DNA of 64,000 nucleotides, taken from positions 8,573-72,572 of the forward strand of contig CAZDOO010000018.1 of the NCBI GenBank assembly GCA_964507045.1. The letters are read 5' to 3'. This document shows, one piece after another, positions 46,651 to 55,836 of this stretch (position 1 is the stretch's first letter; every line of letters begins with the position of its first letter). The translations under genes were made by a program, and so were the position numbers. This DNA comes from UBA8199 sp964507045. Lineage in GTDB: Bacteria; Verrucomicrobiota; Verrucomicrobiia; Limisphaerales; UBA8199. The notes beneath the pieces are model-generated. The model saw only the letters and a program-made list of their open reading frames with translations, was not told the DNA's origin and made no database searches.

Positions 46651-47487
46651 CTATAGACGCCCTATGGCCGTGAGGATGCCGTGGAGCAGGGCGTGGGGAT
46701 TGGGCGGACAGCCGGGGATATAGGCGTCCACGGGCACGACTTTGTCCACGCCGCCCAGGCTGGCGTAGTTCTGACCGAAGATGCCGCCGCTGCACGCACA
46801 GGCGCCCACCGCTACGACGAGCCGCGGGGCAGGCGTCGCGTCATAAGTCTTGCGCAAGGCCAGTTCCATATTGCGAGAAACCGGGCCGGTGACCAGCAAC
46901 ATGTCAGCGTGCCGGGGCGAGGCGACGAAGTGAATGCCGAAGCGCTCAATGTCATAGACCGGGCTGTTCAGGCCAACAATCTCCACCTCGCACCCATTGC
47001 AGGAGCCGGCATCCACTTCCCGGATGTGCAGCGAGCGGCCCAGCACCTTGTCTATCCGGGCCTTCAACTGCAAGCCGATGGTATCACTGGCTGAGGGCTG
47101 AGGGTTGAGGGTTGAGGGTTGAGGGCTCAGCAGTTTGGCCTGAGTGCCACCGGGGGCGAGTTGGTACTGGACCGTCGTCACAACATCCGCTTTGCGCCTT
47201 GCGGCCAGCTCGCAGGCACTGGTCATGCGAATGGCGGGGTCGGCTTCCGCGCACATGCCGCAGAAGGTGCACTTGCCGAGGTCCAGGGTTACGCTGCGCG
47301 TGCCCTTGTCGTCCGCGGATGCCAAGGCCCCCGTCGGGCAGGCGGCGACGGCTGGCCGCGCGTCCTTCCAGGCGGAATAATCAATCTCGGGCCGCCCGCG
47401 CGACCGGCTGCACACCTGCGCCGGAGTCGCCGGGTAGTCGGTGGTCACAACGCCCGTAGTCAGACTTTTATGTAAGATGTCAAACAT
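46651..47487 (-). CDS. Fused ferredoxin and NuoB/HycG-like small subunit of a hydrogenase-related complex
   Basis: 278 residues. Residues 1-105 match HycF/HyfH-type ferredoxins; residues 140-278 match HycG/HyfI/NuoB. The proximal 4Fe-4S ligands are all present: C163-N-G-C166, C230 and C260 (IPGCPPNP). In the ferredoxin part one cluster is retained (C73, C76, C79 and C50), but the other has lost all four ligands: the expected CxxCxxC reads WKDARPA (residues 40-46) and the last cysteine is D83. The two domains are joined by a repeat-coded linker (121-134). It is the last gene of the operon and should carry electrons between an outside donor and the large subunit. Confidence 0.85.
   Translation of the reverse strand: MFDILHKSLTTGVVTTDYPATPAQVCSRSRGRPEIDYSAWKDARPAVAACPTGALASADDKGTRSVTLDLGKCTFCGMCAEADPAIRMTSACELAARRKADVVTTVQYQLAPGGTQAKLLSPQPSTLNPQPSASDTIGLQLKARIDKVLGRSLHIREVDAGSCNGCEVEIVGLNSPVYDIERFGIHFVASPRHADMLLVTGPVSRNMELALRKTYDATPAPRLVVAVGACACSGGIFGQNYASLGGVDKVVPVDAYIPGCPPNPHALLHGILTAIGRL
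47092..47126. repeat. Heptamer tandem repeat inside the small-subunit gene
   Basis: Five copies of a 7-base unit (GAGGGCT, GAGGGTT three times, GAGGGCT) encode residues about 121-132 of the fused subunit (SPQPSTLNPQPS). Since 7 is not a multiple of 3, losing or gaining one unit would shift the frame between the ferredoxin and NuoB-like halves. Confidence 0.85.
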
Positions 47488-47503
47488 GGGTTATGCGTGC
47501 TGG

Positions 47504-49117
47504 TCAGCGGTCAGTGCCCGAATAGGACAGGTTGAAGCTCTTGTTCACCACCGGAAAGTCGGGCACGATATTGCCGAGGATAGCCTCGCTTAGCGCGGGC
47601 CAGTTCTGCAACGACGGGTCCTTGATTTTGCAGCGGGCCAACCGGCCGCCCGGAGCCGTGCGGATCCAATGGAATATCTCCCCGCGCCAGCCTTCCGCGT
47701 AGCCCAGCGCGACGACATCGGGAGGCAGCGGGGGCAGGCTCGCCCGAATCGGGCCCGCAGGCAATGCGGCGATCAGCTGTTCGATGATGGAGAACGATTG
47801 CCGCACTTCGTCTATACGGACCTGCATCCGGCAGAGCACGTCACCTTCGCGGTAGACCGGCACCGTGAAGCTCACCTGGCCGTAAGCCGCGTGCGGGAAG
47901 TCGCGGCGCAGATCGTGATCGAATCCGGAGGCGCGACCCGCGATGCCGACCACGCCGAGGTCGCGGGCGGTTTCCGGCTTGAGGATGCCGGTGGTTTCGA
48001 GCCGGTCGCGCGTGGAAGAGGAATCGCGGACCAGGCTGACCAGCGACTCGAACTCAGGGCGAAGACCGGCCACGAAGCTGCGAATAGCTTCGACCTGGCT
48101 GGCGTTCCAATCATAACGAACCCCGCCGAGGGCAGCCATGCCGCGCAGCAGCCGATTGCCGGTGAGCTGTTCGTTCAGCCGTAACACGCGCTCCTTGAGC
48201 CGCAGCGCGTGGGTGTTGGCCACGACAAAGGCCACGTCGGTGGCGATGGCGCCGATGTCCCCAACATGGTTGTAAATGCGCTCCAGCTCCAGGCAGGTGG
48301 CGCGCAAGGCGCGCGCCCGGGGCGGCGCTTCCACACCGGCGGCGCGCTCGACAGCGTGGCAGAAGGCGGTGGCATGCGCGAAGCTGGAGTCGCCGGAAAT
48401 GCTCTCCGCCAGTGTGACCCCATGCGCAACCGGGAGGTTCTCAAAAAGCTTCTCGGTGCCCTTGTAAGTATAGAAGAGCCGAATCTGCAAATAGAGCACG
48501 GGCTCGCCCGCGACACTGAAGAGGAAGTGGCCGGGTTCAATAATGCCCGCATGCACCGGCCCCACGGGGACCTGGAAAACCCCTTCGCCCTCAACCTTCC
48601 GAAACTTATGCCGCTCGCCGGTGAAGGGCGGCAGCACAGCCTTCAGGTCGAAGTCCTTGCGCAGCGGATACACCTCGGGCCAATCGTCATGCAGCGCGCA
48701 GCGGCGAGGATTGGGGTGGCCTTCGAGTCGGATGCCGAAGAGATCCTGGATTTCACGCTCCTGCCAGTTGACGGCGGGCAAGGCGTTGGTGAGCGAGATG
48801 AATTGAGGCTGCGCCGCGGACACCGCCACGCTCAGGATGAAAAACCCATGCGCCGCGTCGAGCGCGAACACGTAATACAGATGAAACGACCCGTCCTGCG
48901 CGCGGGCATCATCCGCAAACAGGCTGATCAGCCGGGCATCCCACTTCTTGTAGAGCAGCGCGCAGACGCCGGGAATCAACTCCATCGGGGCCTGGAAATA
49001 GACCTCGTCGGGGCGGGCAACTTTCACGGGCTGGATGCGCGCTCCAAAGCGTTCGGTCAAGTCGCTCAGCACCGGCCCAAGACCGGGGAGAATCATCGCT
49101 GGGTCAACAGTGTTCAT
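47504..49117 (-). CDS. HycE/HyfG-like large subunit without NiFe-binding cysteines
   Basis: 537 residues from the ATG at 49117, which has a GGAGG ribosome site; a longer frame upstream overlaps the preceding gene. Residues 1-175 match the NuoC-like part (WQEREIQDLFGIRLEGHPNP) and the rest the NuoD/HycE part (GPVHAGIIEPGHFLF, LELERIYNHVGDIG). All four cysteines that would bind NiFe are replaced: the CGIC motif reads SGDS (241-244, followed by SFAHATAF), and the C-terminal DPCYSC-type motif reads NLSYSGTDR (529-537). It therefore cannot bind NiFe in the usual way. Such proteins are known from hydrogenase-related (Ehr) complexes. Confidence 0.9.
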   Translation of the reverse strand: MNTVDPAMILPGLGPVLSDLTERFGARIQPVKVARPDEVYFQAPMELIPGVCALLYKKWDARLISLFADDARAQDGSFHLYYVFALDAAHGFFILSVAVSAAQPQFISLTNALPAVNWQEREIQDLFGIRLEGHPNPRRCALHDDWPEVYPLRKDFDLKAVLPPFTGERHKFRKVEGEGVFQVPVGPVHAGIIEPGHFLFSVAGEPVLYLQIRLFYTYKGTEKLFENLPVAHGVTLAESISGDSSFAHATAFCHAVERAAGVEAPPRARALRATCLELERIYNHVGDIGAIATDVAFVVANTHALRLKERVLRLNEQLTGNRLLRGMAALGGVRYDWNASQVEAIRSFVAGLRPEFESLVSLVRDSSSTRDRLETTGILKPETARDLGVVGIAGRASGFDHDLRRDFPHAAYGQVSFTVPVYREGDVLCRMQVRIDEVRQSFSIIEQLIAALPAGPIRASLPPLPPDVVALGYAEGWRGEIFHWIRTAPGGRLARCKIKDPSLQNWPALSEAILGNIVPDFPVVNKSFNLSYSGTDR

Positions 49118-49193
49118 ATAATCCGCCTCCCTGCCGCCGGGACTTGGCGTCCAACCCCCGAAGCACGGTGAACGGCTTGCGGCATCGCTGCGC

Positions 49194-50681
49194 TCATGGC
49201 GCGCCTCCAATAATGAGGGCTGACTGCTTGACGAGTTCCATAATGGATTTGGGCACCCAAAAGCCAAAGGCCAGGATTGCGGCGGCCACCAGCAGCATCG
49301 CCCCCAGCTGCCAGGGACACTCTCGCGCACGGGGGGCGGTTTCCTGCACGGCCCCGAGATTCATCTTCGACATGTGCACCAGAAAGCCGACAAACACCGT
49401 CACCACGCCAAGGACGAAGAGCCCCGCCGCCCAACCATGGTCAGCCGCCAGCGCGGCGCTCAGCGCGGTGAATTCGCTCTGAAAGAGGCTGAAGGGAGGC
49501 GTGCCGGTCACCGCGAACGTCGCCAGCAGGAACAAGCCACCCGTCCACGGCAGCGTGTGAATGACGCCGTGCACCTTGCGGAAATACGGCGAGCCGAACT
49601 GTTGCTGCACGTTGCCCGCCGAAAAGAACATGAGCGGCTTGCTGACCGCGTGGAAGAGCATGTGTAGCATAGCGCCGAGCGCGCCCAGCTTTCCGCCGAA
49701 GCCCAGCGCCGCCACCATGATGCCGGCGTGGTCTATGCTCGAATAGGCCAGCAGCCGCCGGAAGTTCCGCTGCACCAGCACGAAGGGCGCTGCCAGCAGA
49801 ATGGAAAACACCCCAAAGCCAATCAGCAGCCGGCTCGGGAATTCATGGCCGAGGCACTTCTCGGCGAGCACATCGAAGCGCATAATGCTGTAGATGGCGC
49901 AGTTGATGAAGCCCGCGCCCAGCAATGTGGCCGCGGGCACCGGCGCTTCGGCGTAGGCATCCGGTTTCCACGTGTGCATCGGGGCCAATCCTGCCTTGGT
50001 GCCGTAGCCCAGCAGCACCATCACAAAGGCCAGGCGCATCGCGGTGGGGTTGAACTTATCCGCGATCTCGACCAGCACCGACCAACTCATCCCCTGCCCT
50101 GCGTGCTCTCCCAGGACGCCCACCGCGGAGGAGTAGGTGATCACGGTCCCGAACAAGGCCAGCGAAATGCCCACGCTGCCGATAATGATATACTTCCAGC
50201 CCGCCTCGAACGAAGTCTTCTGATTGTAGAAGGTGACCAGCAAGACCGACGCGAGGGTAGTGCTCTCAATCGCCACCCACATCACCCCGAGGTTGTCAGC
50301 CAGGGGCGCCAGGAGCATTGCGAACACGAACAGCGGTGTCAGCACATAGTAATGCCGTAGCTGCGCCTCTGTGATCCGACCGTCCTGCAGGTCGCGACGG
50401 AAGTAACCGACGGCATAGATCGCGCAGGAGAGCCCCACGAAAGCGGTCAGCCCGATCACCAGCGCGCTCAAGGCATCTGCTCGAAGAAATCCGCCCAGCG
50501 CGGTCACATGTCCGTCGCCTCCCTGACCGACCACCTCAACACCGAGCCGGGCGGCCAGCACCGCAACCATCGCGAACGCCAGCAGGTTCAGCTTTTCCCA
50601 CGAAGCCCGCGACCGGGTCGCCAGGCAAAGCAAGCCCGCGAGCAGCGGCACCAAAAGGAGAAGCACGAGCACCGCACTCAT
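49194..50681 (-). CDS. NuoN/HyfF-like antiporter-type subunit, copy B
   Basis: 495 residues from the ATG at 50681, overlapping the stop of the upstream paralogue (ATGA). About 14 membrane helices. The Mrp/NuoN core is present: NRxxxLLAYSSIDHAG, with VQRNFRRLLAY where many members have a lysine, and MLFHAVSKPLMFFSAG with the conserved lysine retained. It is a likely proton- or sodium-conducting module. It is close to the gene at 50678 (LVQNNLKRLLAY), so the two probably arose by tandem duplication. Confidence 0.88.
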   Translation of the reverse strand: MSAVLVLLLLVPLLAGLLCLATRSRASWEKLNLLAFAMVAVLAARLGVEVVGQGGDGHVTALGGFLRADALSALVIGLTAFVGLSCAIYAVGYFRRDLQDGRITEAQLRHYYVLTPLFVFAMLLAPLADNLGVMWVAIESTTLASVLLVTFYNQKTSFEAGWKYIIIGSVGISLALFGTVITYSSAVGVLGEHAGQGMSWSVLVEIADKFNPTAMRLAFVMVLLGYGTKAGLAPMHTWKPDAYAEAPVPAATLLGAGFINCAIYSIMRFDVLAEKCLGHEFPSRLLIGFGVFSILLAAPFVLVQRNFRRLLAYSSIDHAGIMVAALGFGGKLGALGAMLHMLFHAVSKPLMFFSAGNVQQQFGSPYFRKVHGVIHTLPWTGGLFLLATFAVTGTPPFSLFQSEFTALSAALAADHGWAAGLFVLGVVTVFVGFLVHMSKMNLGAVQETAPRARECPWQLGAMLLVAAAILAFGFWVPKSIMELVKQSALIIGGAP

Positions 50682-52153
50682 GGCTGCCCTCCAATGATGT
50701 CCCTCGCGCGCTGCATCACCTCCAGCAGCGGCGCCGGGAGCCACACGCTGAAGACCGCCAATGTCCCAAGCAACAGGCCCATGGCGGGAAAGCCGTCGAA
50801 AACTGCCGCGTCGCTGGTCCGCGCGATCTTGGGCAGGCCCGGCAGGATGCGGGTCAGTTGATAGAGTATGCCGCAGAAGGCCGCGAGCAGCGCCGCCAGC
50901 ACGAGCGTGCTCACGAAAGTGTGCCCCCCCGCAAAGCCGCCGCTCAAAATCGTCATCTCGCTAAAGAACAAGCCAAAGGGCGGCAGTCCCGTCGCTGAAG
51001 CTGCCGCCAGCGCCATGCAGACGGCAGTGACGGGCAGCAGCTTCGCCATGCCCAACCCAATCAGCCGCATCTGCAACGTGTGGCAGGTTTGGTGAATATT
51101 GCCCGCGGCGAAAAAGAGCATCGGCTTCGTGAGCGCGTGATACCCCATGTGCAGCAGCGCGCCAAAGATGGTGACGGGCGTGTTCAGGCCGATGCCGACG
51201 CAGATCAATCCGACATGTTCGAGGCTCGAATAGGCCAGGAGACGCTTGAGGTTGTTCTGCACCAGGATGAAGGGGGCGGCCAGGAACATGGACCCCAGCC
51301 CAAACACTAACAGCATCGTCCGGCTGAACGACGAGCCCAGGCAAGCGGTGGTGAGAATGTGAAAGCGCAGGAGGGCGTACAGAGCGACCTTCAGCGAGAC
51401 GCCCGAAAGCATGGCGCTGGTGGGGGACGGAGCTTCGCTATGCGCATCCGGCAGCCAGGTGTGCATCGGGGCCAGCCCGGCCTTGGTGCCATAGCCCACC
51501 AGCACGAATACAAAGGCCAGCTTAACCATTCGAGGGTCGAGTTGCCCGGCCACGGACATCATGTCCGACCAATTGAAACTGGGCAGCGACCCAGACCGAT
51601 GCGCCGAGGCCGCATAGGTAAAAACGGTGCCAAAGAGCGCCAGCGCCAGGCCGAGGCTTCCCAGGATCACATACTTCCAGGCCGCTTCGAGCGAGGTGTT
51701 CCGGTTATACAAGGCCACCAGCAGGACCGAGGAGAGCGCGGTGGCCTCCAGCGCGAACCACATCACCCCCAGGTTGTTGGCCAGCACCACCAAAAACATG
51801 CCGGTGGTGAAGAGTGGGGTGAGCACGAAGTACTCCTTCACCCGACCCGCTGTCACCGTCCCAGCCGCCAGATCGCGGCGAAAATAGCGCCCTGCGTAGA
51901 GCGAGCTCCCAAGCGAGACTGCCGAGATCAGCAGAACCATCCAGGCACTTAGCGCATCGGCCCGGAAGAACCCGTCCCACTCCGTGACAACGTGTGGCGG
52001 CGCGTGCACCCGCTGCAACAACCGCACGCCCAACGCGACGGTGATCCCGAAGCCGGCCACGTTCAGCCACTCCATGAGCCGGCGCGATCGTGCCACCAGG
52101 CAGAGCAAAGCGGCAGCCGCGGGCACCATCAGGATGGAGGCAAGCAGCGTCAT
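50678..52153 (-). CDS. NuoN/HyfF-like antiporter-type subunit, copy A
   Basis: 491 residues, about 14 membrane helices. Conserved motifs VQNNLKRLLAYSSLEHVG and HMGYHALTKPMLFFAAGN belong to the NuoL/M/N-Mrp family. It overlaps both neighbours by ATGA (stop with copy B, start with the HyfE-like gene), so translation is probably coupled through the operon. It should form part of the ion-translocating membrane arm. Having two such subunits in addition to a HyfB-like one is more than in standard Hyc complexes. Confidence 0.88.
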   Translation of the reverse strand: MTLLASILMVPAAAALLCLVARSRRLMEWLNVAGFGITVALGVRLLQRVHAPPHVVTEWDGFFRADALSAWMVLLISAVSLGSSLYAGRYFRRDLAAGTVTAGRVKEYFVLTPLFTTGMFLVVLANNLGVMWFALEATALSSVLLVALYNRNTSLEAAWKYVILGSLGLALALFGTVFTYAASAHRSGSLPSFNWSDMMSVAGQLDPRMVKLAFVFVLVGYGTKAGLAPMHTWLPDAHSEAPSPTSAMLSGVSLKVALYALLRFHILTTACLGSSFSRTMLLVFGLGSMFLAAPFILVQNNLKRLLAYSSLEHVGLICVGIGLNTPVTIFGALLHMGYHALTKPMLFFAAGNIHQTCHTLQMRLIGLGMAKLLPVTAVCMALAAASATGLPPFGLFFSEMTILSGGFAGGHTFVSTLVLAALLAAFCGILYQLTRILPGLPKIARTSDAAVFDGFPAMGLLLGTLAVFSVWLPAPLLEVMQRARDIIGGQP

Positions 52154-52818
52154 CCTTTCAACTGGCTCAACTTGCCGACATCCATGGACGCAAAGTTTTC
52201 GCGGATACGATAGACCAAAATCCCCAGCACCATCACGGCCACCATCACGTCAAAGAAGATGCCCAGTTCCACCACCAACGGCATGCCATAGGTGGTCAGG
52301 GCGACTGCCGCCAGCATCACGCCGTTCTCCACCGTCAACAGCGCCAGCACCTGTGTGATGGCCTTGCGCCGGTTGAACATCAGGAAGAATCCGGTCAGCA
52401 GGAGCGTAATGGCGATGCCCAGCGTGTTATTGCCGAGCCGCTCGAGGGAGGTAAAGGGCCGCGCGACGACGTAGCCCAGGAGGGTGAAACCGCCGCACAG
52501 CAGCATCGAAGCCGTCGAATTGAGCAGCGGCTCAATCTCCTGGTGAATCTGAATGCGCCGGACCAGCCGGTTCAACAGCCACGGCAGAAAGAACACTTTC
52601 CCCACCAGGGTCAAGCCCGCGACCCAATACACGTGCGTGGCGCTGTGGAAGAAGGCAATGATCGCGGCGATGGCCGCCAGCATGAGCGATTGGAGCGCGA
52701 ACAGCCGAATGTTGGTGAGCAACATCCCCTGCACCACCATCAACAGTTGGATGACCAGCATTCCCGCAGCCAGCAGGGTGATCCATTGCGAGGCAAGTTC
52801 GGATTGTACAGGGTTCAT
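52150..52818 (-). CDS. HyfE/NuoK-like membrane subunit
   Basis: 222 residues, about seven membrane helices, no signal peptide. The arrangement MVIQLLMVVQGMLLTNIRLF then LIVEL-like acidic helices (residues about 190-200 include GMPLVVELGIFFDVM) fits HyfE, in which a NuoK-type module sits in the second half. It is between a HyfC-like and a NuoN-like gene and overlaps the latter (ATGA). It is expected to help ion translocation. Confidence 0.85.
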   Translation of the reverse strand: MNPVQSELASQWITLLAAGMLVIQLLMVVQGMLLTNIRLFALQSLMLAAIAAIIAFFHSATHVYWVAGLTLVGKVFFLPWLLNRLVRRIQIHQEIEPLLNSTASMLLCGGFTLLGYVVARPFTSLERLGNNTLGIAITLLLTGFFLMFNRRKAITQVLALLTVENGVMLAAVALTTYGMPLVVELGIFFDVMVAVMVLGILVYRIRENFASMDVGKLSQLKG

Positions 52819-52819
52819 A

Positions 52820-53761
52820 TTACCGGAACAGGAACGTCGAGAGCAGCGCCAGGGTGGCCAGAATGAAGGCGGCGCTTAGCAAATCCGGCACGCGGAACAG
52901 CCGCAGCTTCGCGTTGGTTGTCTCCACCAAAACCACGGCGCCAGCCAAGGCGAGCAGCTTGGCCACAAACCAGAGCAGCGATGGCCCCAACGACGACACG
53001 CTCAGGTCGGTCGCGATGCCCAACGGAAAGAAGATGTTCACCAGCAGCGCCATCAGGACGAGCTGTTTGACCGAGGCGCTCCACTCGATCAGCGCCAGGT
53101 ACCGGCCCGAGTATTCGAGAATCATCGCCTCGTGAATCATCGTCAGCTCCAGGTGGGTTGCCGGGTTATCCACCGGGATACGGCCTGTCTCGGCCAGCAG
53201 CACAATAAACAGGGCCGCAAATGCCAGCACATGCGCAGGATTGAGCAACTGCCACGTCGGACCTTGCGCGGCCAACAACATCTGGCTGAGGTTGGTGGAA
53301 CCGGCTGTGATGGCCACGGTAAAGATGGCCAGCATCAGCGCCGGCTCTGCGACGGCGGCGATGGTCATTTCACGGCTGCTGCCCATTCCCCCAAACGCGC
53401 TGCCCGGATCCAGTCCGCCTAACGCCAGGAAGAAACGCCCCAGCGCCAGCAAGCCGACGAAGGCCAATGCGCCGCCGAACAGGCTCAACGGCGCGGAAAC
53501 GCTCACCAGCGGCAGCATCAGACCGGCCAGCAACGTGGAGACGAACAGCACGTAAGGCATCACCCGAAATATCCAGGACGCGTGCTCGGAAATGACCATG
53601 TCCTTGCGCAGGAACTTCAACAGGTCCAAGTACGGCTGCCACACGCGCGGCCCGCGGCGGCTCTGCAGCTTCGCCTTCCAATTCCGGATGCAGCCGCTAA
53701 GCAGAGGCGCCAGCGCCAGGAGCAGAATCGTTTGCAGCAGGATGGCGAGAAGGGTGCTCAT
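52820..53761 (-). CDS. HyfC/NuoH-like membrane subunit
   Basis: 313 residues, about eight membrane helices. The conserved cytosolic loops of the NuoH family are seen: GPRVWQPYLDLLKFLRKDMV near the N-terminus and AETGRIPVDNPATHLELTMI with HEAMILEYSGRYLALIEW; these carry the family acidic residues. NuoH-type subunits join the peripheral arm to the membrane arm. It overlaps the HyfB-like gene at its start (ATGA). Confidence 0.9.
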   Translation of the reverse strand: MSTLLAILLQTILLLALAPLLSGCIRNWKAKLQSRRGPRVWQPYLDLLKFLRKDMVISEHASWIFRVMPYVLFVSTLLAGLMLPLVSVSAPLSLFGGALAFVGLLALGRFFLALGGLDPGSAFGGMGSSREMTIAAVAEPALMLAIFTVAITAGSTNLSQMLLAAQGPTWQLLNPAHVLAFAALFIVLLAETGRIPVDNPATHLELTMIHEAMILEYSGRYLALIEWSASVKQLVLMALLVNIFFPLGIATDLSVSSLGPSLLWFVAKLLALAGAVVLVETTNAKLRLFRVPDLLSAAFILATLALLSTFLFR

Positions 53762-55824
53762 AGCGCAAACAGCAGCAACAGCAGCAGTGTGATGAAGATG
53801 TAGATGAGATAGGCCTGGATGCTGCCGGCCTGCAACCCGCGCATTCGCCGGGAAAGGCGCAGAATGCCGCGGTTCAAGGGCCGGTAGATGCGCGTGACGA
53901 ATGCTTCCTCAATGTGACTCTCAAAGCGAAGGGTTTTGGCAAAGTATGGCGAGTAGTCGTACTCGCGCTGCACCTCCCGCCGGGGGCGGAACAGCGCCTT
54001 GAAGATCATCCGGATCGGCTTGGAGAAGCCCGTGGCGGTGTATTCCATGTTCGGCGTCAGACCCTTCAGGCCGCAATCCCAAGTGGGCCCGATGCGCACC
54101 CGCGCCCGGCGGCCGAAGAGCAACCACAGCACCAGCGGTATCGGCAGCAGGCAAATCCCCATCAAAGCAATGCCCGCCGTCGAGACGGTGCCCCCCAGCT
54201 CCTTGGTGTTGCCCAGCACCCAGCCGTCGCCCCGGATAAGGTAGGCCGGCAGCGGTTGGCCGACGAGCTGCTGCGTGATCGGGTCAAACAGCGTCAAGAA
54301 CAGGGTGGGGAACAGTCCTAGAAATACGCACGCCGCCGTCAGCAGCCCCATGCCGATAACCATGGTCGGCGAGGCCTCATGCGCCTGGGCCGCGTGCTCG
54401 CTTCGCGGTTGCGCCAGGAACGTGATGCCAAACGCCTTCACAAAGCAGGCCGCCGCCAGCGCGCCCGTCAACGCCAGCATGGCGCCGCTCAAGGGAAACA
54501 TCAGCCGCACCAGGCTCCCGGTCGTGCCGAACCCCTGCAACAAAGACTGGTAAGTGAGCCACTCGCTCACAAAGCCATTGAGCGGCGGCAAAGCTGAGAT
54601 CGCCACCGCTCCGATCAGGAAACAAAAGGCGGTCTTGGGCATCCGTTTGATCAACCCGCCCATCTCCTCCATGTTGCGCGTGTGGGTCGCGTGCAGAATG
54701 GCCCCCGACCCCAGGAACAGCAGCGCCTTGAAGATCGCGTGGTTGATCGTGTGATACAGCCCCGCGATCAGCGCCAGCGTTGCCAGCACCGGATGATTTG
54801 TGTGCAGGAACATCAGGGCCGCGCCCAAGCCCATCAGGATGATGCCGATGTTCTCGATGCTGTGATACGCCAGCAGCCGCTTCAGGTCGTGTTCCATCAG
54901 GGCGTAGAGCACTCCCAGCACCGCGGAGATGGTCCCGATCGTCAGGATTGTCACGCCCCACCAGTTCGGCGGCGTCCCCATGAAGTCAAACAGCACGCGC
55001 GTCAGGCCATAAATGCCGGTCTTGATGAGCACCCCCGAGAGCAAGGCCGAGACGTTGCTGGGTGCAACTGGATGGGCCTCGGGCAGCCAGATGTGAAGCG
55101 GCACGATGCCCGCCTTCACGCCGAAGCCAAACAGGAACAGCAAAAACGCCGCGTCGCGCCGGCCCGGGGATAACTTGTCCCCCAGCGCGCGGAAGGTGTC
55201 GAAGCTGTAATCACCCGGGCTTACGCCCCCAGCCGCCTGAAACAACAGCAGGAAGCCAAGGATCAGGCAGCCCGTGCCGATGTGCGACATAACGAAATAC
55301 AGCACGCCCGCGTTGCGCGCCTCGGCCTTCTCATGCTCGAAGCTGACCAGGCAATAGGCCGTCAGCGCCATGATCTCCCACGCGATGAGGAAGAAGAACG
55401 CGTTCGACGCAATGAACACCAACGTCGTAGCCAGCAGCAGGGCGTTGTAAAAAGCCGCCAGCACCCCCACACTCTTGCGTCCGTAGAATCCCCGCACATA
55501 CCCGAACGAATAGATGGATAACGCCAGTGCCAGACACGAAACGATGACCACAAAGAATGCGCCCAGCGGATCCAGCTTGACGCTGAGCTTGAGATAAGGA
55601 ATCAGCGACGGCCACAGTTCGAAAGCCGCCCGCGCATCGGCCGCCCCGGAAGTCAGTCCCAGCAACCCGGCTCCAATCCCGAGAGCCCCAGCCGCCATCG
55701 AACAACCAAACCCGACCAGGTTGGCCAGCCTCTCAAAGCGCAGGAAGAGCAGGCTCCCCACCACCCCAGCGGCGTACACGCAGAGGGCGATCTGTAGCAG
55801 CAGGATGGAAGGGGGCAGGTCCAT
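53758..55824 (-). CDS. HyfB/NuoL-like membrane subunit
   Basis: 688 residues with about 16 membrane helices and a C-terminal cytoplasmic stretch. Motifs of NuoL/MrpA type: FLIAWEIMALTAYCLVSFEH, ALMEHDLKRLLAYHSIENIG and HTINHAIFKALLFLGSGA, including the lysines used in ion pumping. It is the first hydrogenase-like subunit of the operon; genes downstream overlap. It begins 13 bp after the PTS IIA gene ends. It probably translocates protons or sodium. Confidence 0.9.
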   Translation of the reverse strand: MDLPPSILLLQIALCVYAAGVVGSLLFLRFERLANLVGFGCSMAAGALGIGAGLLGLTSGAADARAAFELWPSLIPYLKLSVKLDPLGAFFVVIVSCLALALSIYSFGYVRGFYGRKSVGVLAAFYNALLLATTLVFIASNAFFFLIAWEIMALTAYCLVSFEHEKAEARNAGVLYFVMSHIGTGCLILGFLLLFQAAGGVSPGDYSFDTFRALGDKLSPGRRDAAFLLFLFGFGVKAGIVPLHIWLPEAHPVAPSNVSALLSGVLIKTGIYGLTRVLFDFMGTPPNWWGVTILTIGTISAVLGVLYALMEHDLKRLLAYHSIENIGIILMGLGAALMFLHTNHPVLATLALIAGLYHTINHAIFKALLFLGSGAILHATHTRNMEEMGGLIKRMPKTAFCFLIGAVAISALPPLNGFVSEWLTYQSLLQGFGTTGSLVRLMFPLSGAMLALTGALAAACFVKAFGITFLAQPRSEHAAQAHEASPTMVIGMGLLTAACVFLGLFPTLFLTLFDPITQQLVGQPLPAYLIRGDGWVLGNTKELGGTVSTAGIALMGICLLPIPLVLWLLFGRRARVRIGPTWDCGLKGLTPNMEYTATGFSKPIRMIFKALFRPRREVQREYDYSPYFAKTLRFESHIEEAFVTRIYRPLNRGILRLSRRMRGLQAGSIQAYLIYIFITLLLLLLFAL

Positions 55825-55836
55825 GATACTTGCCAG

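Noticed and set aside
46651..49117. Annotation as a functional formate hydrogenlyase or NiFe hydrogenase
   Set aside because: All four NiFe-ligand cysteines are replaced in the large subunit and no maturation (hyp) genes are near.
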